From assembly GCA_938050045.1 (NCBI GenBank), contig CALLJS010000001.1:1-64000 (forward strand): a stretch of DNA of 64,000 bases, written 5' to 3'. Within the stretch, counting starts at the first letter, position 1; each line of letters opens with the position of its first letter. Of this stretch, positions 27,900 to 37,160 are shown piece after piece. Both the position numbers and the translations under genes were made by a program. The DNA comes from an uncultured Sphingomonadaceae bacterium. GTDB lineage: Bacteria > Pseudomonadota > Alphaproteobacteria > Sphingomonadales > Sphingomonadaceae. The notes below the pieces were generated by a model. The model was not told the DNA's origin. It did not search any database and worked only from the letters and a program-made list of their open reading frames with translations.

Positions 27900-28340
27900 T
27901 TATGTCGTTGGCCCTGATAAGGCGTCGATTAATGCTCTGATGGCTGTTATGTCATATCCAGCATTGCTGGCTAGCCGCGCAATCTCGGTGGGTGTTTCGC
28001 CCATTTTTGCTTTGGCGAGGGACCATAGAAAGGTTGATCGTGTCCCCGAACGGCAATAGGCCAATATTGTACCTTCTTTGGCTTTATTATCCTCTAATGC
28101 CTTAATCATCGCATCTACTTGCGGTGCAGAAAAACCAGCATGGGTGATGGGGATAGAGATATAGTCAAGCTCTGCCTTGAGTGCGGCGCGTTTAATGGCT
28201 TCGCCTTCGGTTTGGTCGGTGCTTTCGCCATCGGGACGGTTATTGATAATCAGTGTGATGCCCATATTTTTGGCATTGGCCACTTGATCGATGGTAATTT
28301 GCGGCGATACAAAAATATTCTCATCTAATTTGGTGAACAT
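27900..28340 (-). CDS. TIGR01244 family sulfur transferase/phosphatase (DUF442)
   Basis: A 146-residue protein with the dual-specificity phosphatase-like fold. The conserved opening is LDENIFVSPQITIDQVAN and the P-loop is AYCRSGTRS with Cys96. Family members are described as sulfur transferases or beta-lactamase-hydrolase-like proteins linked to sulfide handling; the activity here is not shown. The start MFTKLDEN was chosen by family fit. It is downstream of the Atm1-type exporter on the same strand, about 40 nt away. Confidence 0.87.
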   Translation of the reverse strand: MFTKLDENIFVSPQITIDQVANAKNMGITLIINNRPDGESTDQTEGEAIKRAALKAELDYISIPITHAGFSAPQVDAMIKALEDNKAKEGTILAYCRSGTRSTFLWSLAKAKMGETPTEIARLASNAGYDITAIRALIDALSGPTT

Positions 28341-28378
28341 ATTCACTCCTGTTTTTTGGCCTATTTTATTATGAAGCC

Positions 28379-30217
28379 CTATGGCTTTTCTTGCGCTTGT
28401 CTTTGCCACATTTGCGCATAAAGCCCTCTCATCGCAAGCAATTCTTTATGATTGCCTTGTTCGGCTATGGCCCCATTGTCGAGCAAAATAATTTTATCGG
28501 CGTGGATGATGGTTGATAATCGGTGCGCTATCACCAATGTTGTGCGGCTATGGGATAGTTGGCGCAGCGTGTCCAAAATATCTTCTTCGGTGCGGCTATC
28601 TAGCGCCGATGTGGCTTCGTCTAATATAAGCAAGGGCGGGTTTTTGAGCAATGTGCGAGCAATAGCAACGCGCTGTTTTTCGCCGCCAGAGAGTTTTAGC
28701 CCGCGTTCGCCCACCTGCGTGTCATACCCATGGCTAAGCAGCTCAATAAAGGGGGCAATGGATGCACCTTTTGCGGCTGTTTCAATGGCTTTTTGATCTG
28801 CATCTTCGCGGCCATAGCCAATATTATAACCGATGCTATCATTGAACAAAACTGTGTCTTGCGGCACGACCCCAATAGCGCGGCGCAGGCTGTTTTGCGT
28901 GCATAGCTTTATATCTTGATTATCGATTAGGATGCGCCCCGATTGCGGATCATAAAATCGGAATAATAATTTTGCGATGGTCGATTTACCCGCACCCGAT
29001 GGGCCGACAATGGCTAGGGTTTGCCCCGCGTCAATCGAAAAGCTAAGATTATGCAATATCTGCCGATCATCACCAAAGCTGAAATTGATATTCTCAAACC
29101 GTATGCTACCTTGCTTCACATCGATGGCTTGCGCATTGGGAGCATCGACTATTTCAGCCTGCGTATCGATAAGGCGGAACATGGCATCCATGTCGATAAC
29201 CCCTTGGCGGATGGTGCGATATACGGTGCCAAGAAAATCAAGCGGTCGGAATAATTGCATTAATAATGTGTTGATGAACACCAAATCGCCTGCGCTATAC
29301 ATACCCTTTGTCCACCCCCAGACGCTGTAGCTCATCGCCCCAATCATCATGGCGTTGGTGATGATCGATTGCCCAATGTTCAAATAGGCCAATGAATTTT
29401 CAGATCTGACCGCAGCATTGGCATATTCATCGATGGCCTTGCCATAGCGTTTGGATTCGCGCTCTTCTGCTGCAAAATATTTCACCGTTTCATAATTGAG
29501 CAATGCATCGACGCTGCGGCCAATGGCGCGGCTGTCCATAATGTTCATTTGCTGGCGCAGCTTGTTACGCCAATTGGTCACTATACTGGTAAAGATGATA
29601 TAAAATATAACCACCGCTAAGGTGACTGAAACCAAGCCTAAACCAAATTCAAAGCCAAATATTATCAATACTGCGGTTAATTCTATCGCGGTGGGGGCGA
29701 TGTTAAAGAGCAAGAAATAGAGCATTGTGTCGATGCTCTTGGTGCCGCGATCAATAATTTTGGTTACTTCACCAGTACGGCGAGATAAATGAAAGCGCAG
29801 CGATAGAGTATGCAAATGGCTAAAGACTTGTTGGGCCAAATTGCGCGTGGCATATTGCCCCACAGGCTCAAATGTGAAATTGCGCAGATTATCGAACAAA
29901 ATCTGCGCAAATCGCGCCAAACCATAAGCTATGACAAGCAAAAATATAGCCTGCACTATCCCGCTATTATTCGCAATTAAGGCATCATCGCTCATAGTAT
30001 CAACGATAGAACGATAGCTATAGGGCAGCGATAATATCGATGCTTTAGCGGCGAGAACGAACAAGGCTGCCAAAAGGATTCGTATTTTTAATTCGGGCGC
30101 GTCTTTGGGCCAAAGATGCGGCAGAAAGCGGCGCAGCGTTGGGATTAATTCTGGCTCTCTACCATCTATCCTATTGTTGTTATGATCGGGCGGCATTGCT
30201 AGGCTGTTACAATGCAT
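28379..30217 (-). CDS. Atm1-type ABC exporter (fused permease and ATPase)
   Basis: Half-transporter of 612 residues that dimerises in the inner membrane. The N-terminal transmembrane domain (about residues 30-330) has five or six helices and ends in RPLDFLGTVYRTIRQGVIDM, characteristic of ATM1/HMT1 exporters. The ATPase domain has Walker A GPSGAGKS, signature LSGGEKQRVA and Walker B LLILDEATSALD. Relatives export glutathione-metal or glutathione-sulfur conjugates. A start eight codons in (MPPDHNNN) is also possible. Confidence 0.92.
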   Translation of the reverse strand: MHCNSLAMPPDHNNNRIDGREPELIPTLRRFLPHLWPKDAPELKIRILLAALFVLAAKASILSLPYSYRSIVDTMSDDALIANNSGIVQAIFLLVIAYGLARFAQILFDNLRNFTFEPVGQYATRNLAQQVFSHLHTLSLRFHLSRRTGEVTKIIDRGTKSIDTMLYFLLFNIAPTAIELTAVLIIFGFEFGLGLVSVTLAVVIFYIIFTSIVTNWRNKLRQQMNIMDSRAIGRSVDALLNYETVKYFAAEERESKRYGKAIDEYANAAVRSENSLAYLNIGQSIITNAMMIGAMSYSVWGWTKGMYSAGDLVFINTLLMQLFRPLDFLGTVYRTIRQGVIDMDAMFRLIDTQAEIVDAPNAQAIDVKQGSIRFENINFSFGDDRQILHNLSFSIDAGQTLAIVGPSGAGKSTIAKLLFRFYDPQSGRILIDNQDIKLCTQNSLRRAIGVVPQDTVLFNDSIGYNIGYGREDADQKAIETAAKGASIAPFIELLSHGYDTQVGERGLKLSGGEKQRVAIARTLLKNPPLLILDEATSALDSRTEEDILDTLRQLSHSRTTLVIAHRLSTIIHADKIILLDNGAIAEQGNHKELLAMRGLYAQMWQRQAQEKP

Positions 30218-30264
30218 TGATGGCTATGGCCACTCATTCTTAGACGGTGTCCATAATATTGAGC

Positions 30265-32421
30265 CTAAAAATTGCCTGAGATGATGAAACGATAGAAAAG
30301 CCCTGCTTGACCGCGAAAGCTCTCGCTTGTGCTAATCGGCCCATCGCGGCGATCCGTAAAGAATATTTCTTCGCGTCGTTCGGTTTGGTTCAACAGATTT
30401 TGAATTTGCAAATTTACCCGTAATCCAAACACATTTTTATTTTCTACAAATATAGTGGTGAAGGGTAAATTATTCGATCCTTCTGAGAGGAAATCAAGCC
30501 GCAGATTATCATTGCGCCGGCCATCGCGGGCTTCTATGCCCCACGCCCAATCGCTGCCGATTATATCGTGACGAAAATCAACCCTGTAACGCCTGATTAA
30601 GGACCGGCTTATGGGGCGGGCAATAGCAAAGATTTGATCGGGGACGCTGCTGGTTTCATATTCAGCGCGTATGTCGAGTTTCGCGCCTTTCCAACCCATG
30701 ATAGTGTCGAGCAAAAATGTTGCATCTGCGCCAATGTTCAAACGGCGTGCGCCATTGACATTGCCAACGGCTTCCGCGTCTAATCCAATGGGGATTTGGT
30801 CGATAAGATCGCTAATATTCTCTGCCTCTATTGTTAGCTTAATAGAGCCAGCATCGCCAAGAGAGCGGTTTAATTCTATTTCACCGAGCCAGCTTTGCGG
30901 CGGCACAAGCAAAGGATTACCGCTATTGCTATTGCCATTATTGCCAATATCGATAGAGGCTAGGAAAGACCCAAAATTAAGCTGGCCCACGCGCCTTTCG
31001 ATGCGGGCATTAATATCCAAAGCATTATTGGGTCGCCATGTCAGCGCCGCTGATCCTTTGGGGCGAACAAATGTGCGGCTGAGACCATTGACGCTATCTT
31101 GTGATATGTTGCTAATCTCTGCACCGATGATGGTCTGTAAATTCACTGTTGATGATAATGGACGGCTAAAGGATAAAGACGCATCCCCGCGATATTCCTC
31201 TACGCGAGCAGACGCATTATCAAGCGGTTCTTTTTGGAATATACCATTGCTATCAAGGGATAAAAATTCGCTCATACGATCGAGAAAATTATAGGCTCCT
31301 TCGAGCGAGAGCTGCCAGTCATTTTTTCCGCTGCTCCAGCGCAATTCGCTGCGCAATATGCTCTCACCTTCGTCTTGAATAATATTAAATTGAGAGCCTT
31401 GCGTTGTGCTGCCATCGGTAAATATTTGCCGAAATAAATTATCATCTGGGCTATGTTCAAAGCGTTGAAAGGCGATTAATTTTAGCCGTCCCCCAATAAA
31501 ATCAAATTCATAATCGCTGTTTAATTCGACATTTATTTCATCTTCGCTACCGGCGCGTAATTCACTAAATGGTGCGATATTCGGGCCCGTTATTGGGCTG
31601 TCATTATCGCGCCGAGAAATTGATAGCGCAAAAGACCCGCCAATGTTGAATATAGAGCCGCCATCACCGGTGACGCCATAAGACGCGCTAATAGTAGGAT
31701 TTTCCCGCCTGAAACGATTATTGCTCTGGCGGATGAATAATAAATTCCCATCGCCATCGCTGACGGTTTCTGGCCCTGCGTTACCACGGCGAAAAGACCC
31801 ATTATTATTGATACCCAATGTTAATTCGCCCTTGCCCAGAGGTGCATTAACATTCAATTCTGCATCCAATAAATTATCGGGTAATCTCTGTCTAAATTGA
31901 GTGCGCCAGCGATAATTACCGCTAATGCCCTTGGTTGTTGTTACCACATTGAGAACTTGTCCATTCAATCCTGTAATGGATAAGGATGCGCCGTCTACTA
32001 TCTCTAATTGCACAATTTGCGATGCTGCTAATCGTCCCAAAATAGTGCGGGCATCATTGCTCTTACCTGAGATGCGTTTGCCATTAATAAGAACATTTTG
32101 CGATGCATTGCCAAGGCCGCGATCATCGCTTGTGTCTGATATTGAAAAACCTGGAATTTGCTCAACCATATCAATGGCCGTTTGCGGCGAAAAACGCTCA
32201 AAAAAAGCGGGTAAATATATTGCTTTACCATCAATAATGGTGGGCGACATTGCTCTATCATTGGATTGTTCTTCTATGAGAGAATCGGCTGACATATATT
32301 CACTATTATCGTCAGCATTATTTTGTGCAGCTTGGCCATAGGCAGGCACAGCTAGGGTGCATATGAGCGCCGCACTATGGCATCGATATAGGAGCGATGA
32401 TCGTGCTACCCAATATGTCAT
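30265..32421 (-). CDS. TonB-dependent outer-membrane receptor
   Basis: A 718-residue protein with a signal peptide ending around AYGQAAQ. The plug domain spans about residues 75-165 and contains PGFSISDTSDDRGLGNASQN, VLINGKRISGKS and the strand QIVQLEIVDGASL. A beta-barrel follows and the protein ends in Phe, as expected for Bam recognition. It transports a ligand that cannot be deduced. It lies upstream of the Atm1-type gene on the same strand with a 47-nt gap, so metal or metal-complex uptake is a weak suggestion. Confidence 0.88.
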   Translation of the reverse strand: MTYWVARSSLLYRCHSAALICTLAVPAYGQAAQNNADDNSEYMSADSLIEEQSNDRAMSPTIIDGKAIYLPAFFERFSPQTAIDMVEQIPGFSISDTSDDRGLGNASQNVLINGKRISGKSNDARTILGRLAASQIVQLEIVDGASLSITGLNGQVLNVVTTTKGISGNYRWRTQFRQRLPDNLLDAELNVNAPLGKGELTLGINNNGSFRRGNAGPETVSDGDGNLLFIRQSNNRFRRENPTISASYGVTGDGGSIFNIGGSFALSISRRDNDSPITGPNIAPFSELRAGSEDEINVELNSDYEFDFIGGRLKLIAFQRFEHSPDDNLFRQIFTDGSTTQGSQFNIIQDEGESILRSELRWSSGKNDWQLSLEGAYNFLDRMSEFLSLDSNGIFQKEPLDNASARVEEYRGDASLSFSRPLSSTVNLQTIIGAEISNISQDSVNGLSRTFVRPKGSAALTWRPNNALDINARIERRVGQLNFGSFLASIDIGNNGNSNSGNPLLVPPQSWLGEIELNRSLGDAGSIKLTIEAENISDLIDQIPIGLDAEAVGNVNGARRLNIGADATFLLDTIMGWKGAKLDIRAEYETSSVPDQIFAIARPISRSLIRRYRVDFRHDIIGSDWAWGIEARDGRRNDNLRLDFLSEGSNNLPFTTIFVENKNVFGLRVNLQIQNLLNQTERREEIFFTDRRDGPISTSESFRGQAGLFYRFIISGNF

Positions 32422-32585
32422 TTTAAGAATAGGTCAAATTTAGCGAACAAAGAGGGGGTCTTTCTATTCAGCAATATAGTTTGAAATTGTAATTTAATTA
32501 TATGCTTATGCAATATATATGCTTTATAACATAGATTATCGACCAGTGGTGAGCAAAGGGGGATAAATAGCATCACAGGCGCACA

Positions 32586-32864
32586 TCATATTTTATTATT
32601 CAGCAGTAAATAAGCCGTTGTCATATTGAGCGCAGTATATGTCATATAAATGAGAACAAATAAATAGGATTCATTGTAAACCAATGCGCCCAATAATATT
32701 ATAAATTCAAATATATAGCCTGCATATTTTCCGATATGTTGCCCAAAATATAGTTTCGTATCTTCGACAAAGGGATGCTTGGATTCCATCACCGCACGAT
32801 GGCATGAAAAATTGGTGATACCAAATAAAAAGCATAATATTAAACCCATATTATGGCTGCTCAA
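32586..32864 (-). CDS. Small three-helix membrane protein, unknown
   Basis: A 92-residue frame with hydrophobic segments near residues 4-20, 50-62 and 65-87 and a polar HPFVEDTKLYFGQHIGKYAG loop. It overlaps the end of the AI-2E transporter gene by 14 nt, so it is likely co-expressed. I do not recognise a family. The composition is as AT-rich as the local background. Confidence 0.55.
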   Translation of the reverse strand: MSSHNMGLILCFLFGITNFSCHRAVMESKHPFVEDTKLYFGQHIGKYAGYIFEFIILLGALVYNESYLFVLIYMTYTALNMTTAYLLLNNKI

Positions 32865-34023
32865 TGCTCTTTTTAGTATTTTTCGCGAGGTTTCTCGCCC
32901 GCTCAGAATGGCTTTCTAATGCCACTTTTATCATCGCGATAATGGGATCGGCCAGTGCTAGCCCGATAATACCAAATAATGTGCCAAATAATATTTGCGC
33001 CCCTATCACTAGGGCGGGAGCCAAATCTACGGCGCGCTTAGCAATCATTGGAACAATCAGATAGCCATCAACAAATTGAACAAATATATAAACGCCCAAT
33101 GCGAATAAGCCCGTTTCAATACCACCAGAAAACCCAACCAATATAATCAATACGCCAGATATAATAGCACCAATATTGGGTAAAAATGCCAATAGACCTG
33201 TTAATATACCCAGCAGAGCAGCCAATGGCACACCGCCAATCCATAATAATATCCAAGTACCAAAACCTTCGACAGCCATACCAAGCAAGCGTCCAGCCAT
33301 TAAGCGGCGCAATGTAAAGCCAATTTTGTTCATATTGCCATAAAATTGCTCGCGCTCTGATAAGGGTAACATCCATGCAACACCGCGTTCATACATGCGC
33401 GGCTCTGCGGCGATGAAAATGGCTAATATTAACATAATTGCCATGCTGCCCAATGCCCCAATAGCCGAGGTAACCGCCGCCGTTACGCGGCCAACGGAAT
33501 TAAATATTTGTTGTCCTATATTCTCTAAATCTACCGAATTAAGGGCCAAGCCGCTTTCTTCGGCCATCACGCCGATACGCTCTAATTGGCTGGTTATTGT
33601 TGATTGCAGGCTGATTGCCTGTCCGACCAATTCAGAACCAGCGAATATCATCGTCCACACTAAAAAGGCGGTGACGGCTAAAATAACGATGGTTAGCAAA
33701 ATACCGCGCGGCCACGGCAATATTCTGCCCAATAATCGTGCACCGCCATCCAACATAGCAGCCAAGACAAGGCCTCCGACGATCAATAATATCGGTTGTG
33801 CCAAAAATATTATACCAACAACTAAGGTTATCATGCCGATCCATACAGCCGCTTTTTTTAATTCGGTGCGTATGATGGGGTCATAAAATTCGGTTGGCCC
33901 CATTGTCTCTGCGCGCTGGGTCTCTGCACGCTGGGTTTTTGGATCTTTGGTTTTTGGGTGCTGGGATGCTGTAACAGAAGGGGCTGTTGAAGCCATATCT
34001 TCATCATTGGGTCTTTTGCGCAA
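32851..34023 (-). CDS. AI-2E (PerM) family transporter
   Basis: Inner-membrane protein of 390 residues with about eight helices. The conserved C-terminal block PLAALLGILTGLLAFLPNIG, then GVYIFVQFVDGYLIVPMI and APALVIGAQILFG, is diagnostic of the PF01594 family, whose members export small molecules or ions. The first 40 residues are an unusual hydrophilic, repeat-rich tail (KTQRAETQRAET). The true start may be the ATG at codon 10. It follows lepB on the same strand. Confidence 0.9.
   Translation of the reverse strand: MRKRPNDEDMASTAPSVTASQHPKTKDPKTQRAETQRAETMGPTEFYDPIIRTELKKAAVWIGMITLVVGIIFLAQPILLIVGGLVLAAMLDGGARLLGRILPWPRGILLTIVILAVTAFLVWTMIFAGSELVGQAISLQSTITSQLERIGVMAEESGLALNSVDLENIGQQIFNSVGRVTAAVTSAIGALGSMAIMLILAIFIAAEPRMYERGVAWMLPLSEREQFYGNMNKIGFTLRRLMAGRLLGMAVEGFGTWILLWIGGVPLAALLGILTGLLAFLPNIGAIISGVLIILVGFSGGIETGLFALGVYIFVQFVDGYLIVPMIAKRAVDLAPALVIGAQILFGTLFGIIGLALADPIIAMIKVALESHSERARNLAKNTKKSIEQP
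33906..33965. repeat. Four 15-bp degenerate tandem units in the AI-2E transporter 5' end
   Basis: Units TCTCTGCGCGCTGGG, TCTCTGCACGCTGGG, TTTTTGGATCTTTGG and TTTTTGGGTGCTGGG lie head to tail. On the minus strand they encode the hydrophilic N-terminal tail of the transporter and keep the frame. Confidence 0.8.
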
Positions 34024-34075
34024 CGCCGCCTCCTTATTATTCAGTTTTTATTGCCACTAAACCTATATCATGAAT

Positions 34076-34975
34076 TTATTCGGCTTGCTCTTCTTTTTTG
34101 GTACGCAGGCTATTTCCAGCCCTATCTGATCGTAATGAAGAGAGCCAAGTGGTCGGGTTAAATGTTGTCGTGCCATCGACTGAAAATGTGATAAAAGATG
34201 CACGGCCACCAATATTTTCCCATTTAACCGCTCCGCCCAAACCGCGCGGCCATTCGACGCGGCTATCAGCACTATGATCGCGATTATCGCCCATCAGATA
34301 ATAATGACCTTTGGGGATATTATAGGGACGAACATTATCATTTGGGCTGTCAGACGCATCAATCGTATCCCAATATTTGCCATTGGGTAATTTTTCTCGA
34401 ACTATCGATACTATACAGTGTAATTCGCCCTCATCATCATATTGCAGAGCATTAGGAAAATCTGACGAACTGCATTCATTATTGTCATCTGCTGGCAATT
34501 TCAGCGATGGCTGCGCTTCTTGCACAATGGGTTTTCCATCAATGAAAACTTGGCCCAATCTTACTTCGATCGTCTCCCCTGGCAGCCCAATGACTCGCTT
34601 AATATAGTCTTGTTTGCTCTCGGGATGCGTTAATATGACAATGTCCCCGCGCATCGGCGATGACCCCCAAATTCGGCCCTCGGTCTCTGGCAAGCTTATC
34701 GCCAATGACTCTTCGTCTTGCCGCAATACCAACCATCTAAATATAGCGGCTAAATTTGGAATAGTGGGCGAAACATAGCTCCATCCATAGGGATATTTGG
34801 AGACAATCAAACGATCTCCTTTGAGCAATATTGGCATCATAGACGGCGATGGGATATAAAAAGGTTTGGCGACAAAGCTGTGGAATAATAACACAGCAAC
34901 CAGCAACCAGAAAAAGCCTTTCAGCTCATCCAAAATAATGTGCAATTTGCTTTTACTATTTTCAGCGTCGCTCAT
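34076..34975 (-). CDS. lepB: Signal peptidase I
   Basis: Inner-membrane serine protease that removes signal peptides from exported proteins. One N-terminal helix (about residues 20-36) anchors it. The catalytic Ser45 lies in PSPSMMPILLKGD and the general-base Lys126 in DYIKRVIGLPGE. Box E is GHYYLMGDNRDHSADSR. Two insertions lengthen it to 299 residues: one between Ser and Lys, and one containing a Cys pair (ECSS...LHCI). It follows acpS in the pyrE-pdxJ-acpS-lepB cluster. Confidence 0.96.
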   Translation of the reverse strand: MSDAENSKSKLHIILDELKGFFWLLVAVLLFHSFVAKPFYIPSPSMMPILLKGDRLIVSKYPYGWSYVSPTIPNLAAIFRWLVLRQDEESLAISLPETEGRIWGSSPMRGDIVILTHPESKQDYIKRVIGLPGETIEVRLGQVFIDGKPIVQEAQPSLKLPADDNNECSSSDFPNALQYDDEGELHCIVSIVREKLPNGKYWDTIDASDSPNDNVRPYNIPKGHYYLMGDNRDHSADSRVEWPRGLGGAVKWENIGGRASFITFSVDGTTTFNPTTWLSSLRSDRAGNSLRTKKEEQAE

Positions 34976-35007
34976 ACAGTAAATCCATTATTATTTATAT
35001 CTTATAC

Positions 35008-35409
35008 TTATATCTTACGGGCTTCGATAATGACAAAGGCTTGTGCCCATGGATGATCGTCGGTGAGCGTAAGATGAACGAATGCCTCATAGCCATCTGT
35101 TATCATGCTGTCGAGCCGCGCTTTTGCTCCGCCGCGCAAATCGAGCGTTGGGGCACCCGATGGCGCGTTGATGACGCCAATATCTTTCATGAATACACCG
35201 TTACGAAACCCAGTGCCAACCGCTTTTGAAAAGGCTTCTTTGGCGGCAAATCTTTTGGCATATGTGCCTGCTTTGGTGTAGGGACGTTTGGCTGCTTTGG
35301 CGCGTTCTTTTTTGGTGAAGACGCGGTTTTCAAATCGCTCTCCAAACCGATCTAATGAATTTTGGATGCGTTCAATATTGCATAAATCTGATCCCAAACC
35401 GATAATCAT
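35008..35409 (-). CDS. acpS: Holo-[acyl-carrier-protein] synthase
   Basis: Transfers 4'-phosphopantetheine from CoA to acyl carrier protein. [16 protein letters not shown] holds the metal-binding Asp and [14 protein letters not shown] holds the second metal ligand and catalytic residues. The length is 133 residues. The chosen start lies 10 nt downstream of the pdxJ stop; a longer frame overlapping pdxJ lacks family support. Confidence 0.96.
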   Translation of the reverse strand: MIIGLGSDLCNIERIQNSLDRFGERFENRVFTKKERAKAAKRPYTKAGTYAKRFAAKEAFSKAVGTGFRNGVFMKDIGVINAPSGAPTLDLRGGAKARLDSMITDGYEAFVHLTLTDDHPWAQAFVIIEARKI

Positions 35410-35419
35410 AGCTTCACAT

Positions 35420-36175
35420 TCATCGGGCTTCATCCATGAGGCTGCGCATTTTGCGGACGCTCTCCTCTAGGCCAAGAAATATCGCTTCACCGATAAGATA
35501 ATGGCCGATATTCAATTCTGCGATTTGGGCAATCGCTGCAATCGGCTGGACATTGTCAAAGGTTAATCCATGACCTGCGTGCGCTTCGATGCCGTTTTTG
35601 GCGGCTAGAGCAGCAGCATCGCTAATGCGCTGTAGCTCACGGCCTACCCCTGCGGCATCGCCGTCAAACCCATAATGCGCATAGCGGCCTGTGTGAAATT
35701 CAACCACGGGCGCACCGAGCATCATCGCCGCTTCTATTTGGCGCGGTTCGGCTTCTATGAACAAGCTAACGCGAATATCGGCATCGCGCAATTTGTTTAC
35801 AAATGAGGTCAGATGATTATGCTGACCAGCAGCATCAAGCCCGCCTTCGGTGGTGCGTTCTTCGCGCTTTTCAGGCACAATACAGGCCGCATGCGGTTTG
35901 TGGCGTAATGCTATTGCGAGCATTTCCTCGGTTGCTGCCATCTCTAGGTTGAGCGGTAAATCAGTCGCATCCATAATACGCTCTATATCGGCATCCCGAA
36001 TATGGCGGCGATCTTCGCGCAAATGCGCCGTTATACCATCGCCGCCAACAGCAGCGACAATTTCTGCGGCGCGCACGGGGTCAGGATGCAGTCCGCCGCG
36101 CGCATTGCGAATGGTGGCCACATGATCGATATTGACACCTAAACGCAGATTATCGGGGCGCAGATTATTGGACAT
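35420..36175 (-). CDS. pdxJ: Pyridoxine 5'-phosphate synthase
   Basis: TIM-barrel enzyme condensing deoxyxylulose 5-phosphate with 3-amino-1-hydroxyacetone phosphate. Family motifs: [17 protein letters not shown] at the N-terminus, [14 protein letters not shown] with the catalytic residues, and [15 protein letters not shown]. The length is 251 residues. Its start abuts the pyrE stop without a gap and acpS follows within 11 nt. Confidence 0.97.
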   Translation of the reverse strand: MSNNLRPDNLRLGVNIDHVATIRNARGGLHPDPVRAAEIVAAVGGDGITAHLREDRRHIRDADIERIMDATDLPLNLEMAATEEMLAIALRHKPHAACIVPEKREERTTEGGLDAAGQHNHLTSFVNKLRDADIRVSLFIEAEPRQIEAAMMLGAPVVEFHTGRYAHYGFDGDAAGVGRELQRISDAAALAAKNGIEAHAGHGLTFDNVQPIAAIAQIAELNIGHYLIGEAIFLGLEESVRKMRSLMDEAR

Positions 36176-36754
36176 TTATTTTCTGCTACCTGGTTTTATA
36201 ATTTCTACTTTTGCCAATTCCGCTGGAACTTCATCATCAGCATAAGTTGGAAAGTTGAGCGATATTAATGCATGAAATGGTACATCAAATTTTGTTGTTC
36301 CAGCGCTGCGATCTACTAAGCTGCCCGCGCAAACGACATGCCCTCCGGCTGCCTTCACTGCTGCCATAGCTTGCTTAGAAGATAATCCTGTGGTGACAAC
36401 ATCCTCCATCAGCAGAATTTTTTGGCCTTGTACAATGTCAAAGCCGCGCCGCAATTCAAATATACCCGTTGGCCGTTCCAAAAATATTGCGTCTGTTTCA
36501 AGCGCACGGCCCATTTCATGACCGATTATGAGGCCGCCCATCGCAGGGGACACCACCAAATCAATTTCATTGCGTAATTCACGCGGTATTTTTTTTGCTA
36601 GAGCGTTGGCGAGCCGCGCCGCGCGGTCTGGATTCATTAATACGCGCGCGCACTGCAGATAATGGGCGCTATGACGACCAGATGATAACAAAAAATGCCC
36701 TTCTAATAGAGCATTAGCGGTGCGAAATTCAGATAATATTTCTTCTTCAGTCAT
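36176..36754 (-). CDS. pyrE: Orotate phosphoribosyltransferase
   Basis: Forms OMP from orotate and PRPP in pyrimidine synthesis. The PRPP-binding motif is ILLMEDVVTTGLSSKQA. The opening is MTEEEILSEFRTANALLEGH and SSGRHSAHYLQCA is the conserved orotate-side loop. At 192 residues it fits the short alphaproteobacterial form. An upstream in-frame ATG adds 24 residues without similarity. It is the first gene of a pyrE-pdxJ-acpS-lepB cluster, divergent from ctaC. Confidence 0.96.
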   Translation of the reverse strand: MTEEEILSEFRTANALLEGHFLLSSGRHSAHYLQCARVLMNPDRAARLANALAKKIPRELRNEIDLVVSPAMGGLIIGHEMGRALETDAIFLERPTGIFELRRGFDIVQGQKILLMEDVVTTGLSSKQAMAAVKAAGGHVVCAGSLVDRSAGTTKFDVPFHALISLNFPTYADDEVPAELAKVEIIKPGSRK

Positions 36755-36877
36755 AAATATGGGAGGCTCTCTTTGGAATATTTTTTCTTGATTATTTGGT
36801 TTTACCATAAGTGGTTTAAGGCGCAATCCCCAGCGATATAATATGTATCAAATATCAATATCAATTCATTTTAATAC

Positions 36878-36907
36878 AATGACGTAGCGTCATTATTATA
36901 TATAATA
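36878..36907. promoter_or_regulatory. Two adjoining palindromes in the pyrE-ctaC divergent region
   Basis: AATGACG-TAG-CGTCATT is a 17-base inverted repeat and TATTATATATAATA, directly abutting it, is a perfect 14-base palindrome. Both lie in the roughly 400-nt gap between the divergent pyrE and ctaC genes. They may be an operator and AT-rich promoter core for pyrE or ctaC; no known regulator motif is recognised. The rest of this gap holds A-tracts that could bend DNA. Confidence 0.45.
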
Positions 36908-37038
36908 GGATTGCAAGGATGAAACATTGTGCGGCTTATTTGGACGTTAGTTTCGTGCAGTGCAAGAGGCGTTTGAAAAACCCGCATAAAAAAACCGTGA
37001 AAAATCGACAAAAAAGTAAAAAAAAGCTATTCCAGTGC

Positions 37039-37067
37039 TTGAGGCTTTGAGATTACAAGCCTATAAG
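37039..37067 (+). promoter_or_regulatory. Candidate promoter of the cytochrome oxidase operon
   Basis: TTGAGG and TATAAG are separated by 17 nt, close to the sigma-70 consensus, about 95 nt upstream of the ctaC start. No better pair is seen in this intergenic region. This is a pattern match only. Confidence 0.4.
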
Positions 37068-37160
37068 CAGCCGCGAATGCAAGCGTTCAATGTGCGTTTG
37101 TTATTTCTTGCGGGGAATGCCTTCATTATAAGGCTGCAAAAAAAGTAAAAGGCTAACACT

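Noticed and set aside
30671-31294. Plus-strand 207-codon frame
   Set aside because: It is opposite the TonB-dependent receptor gene and lacks any recognisable features.
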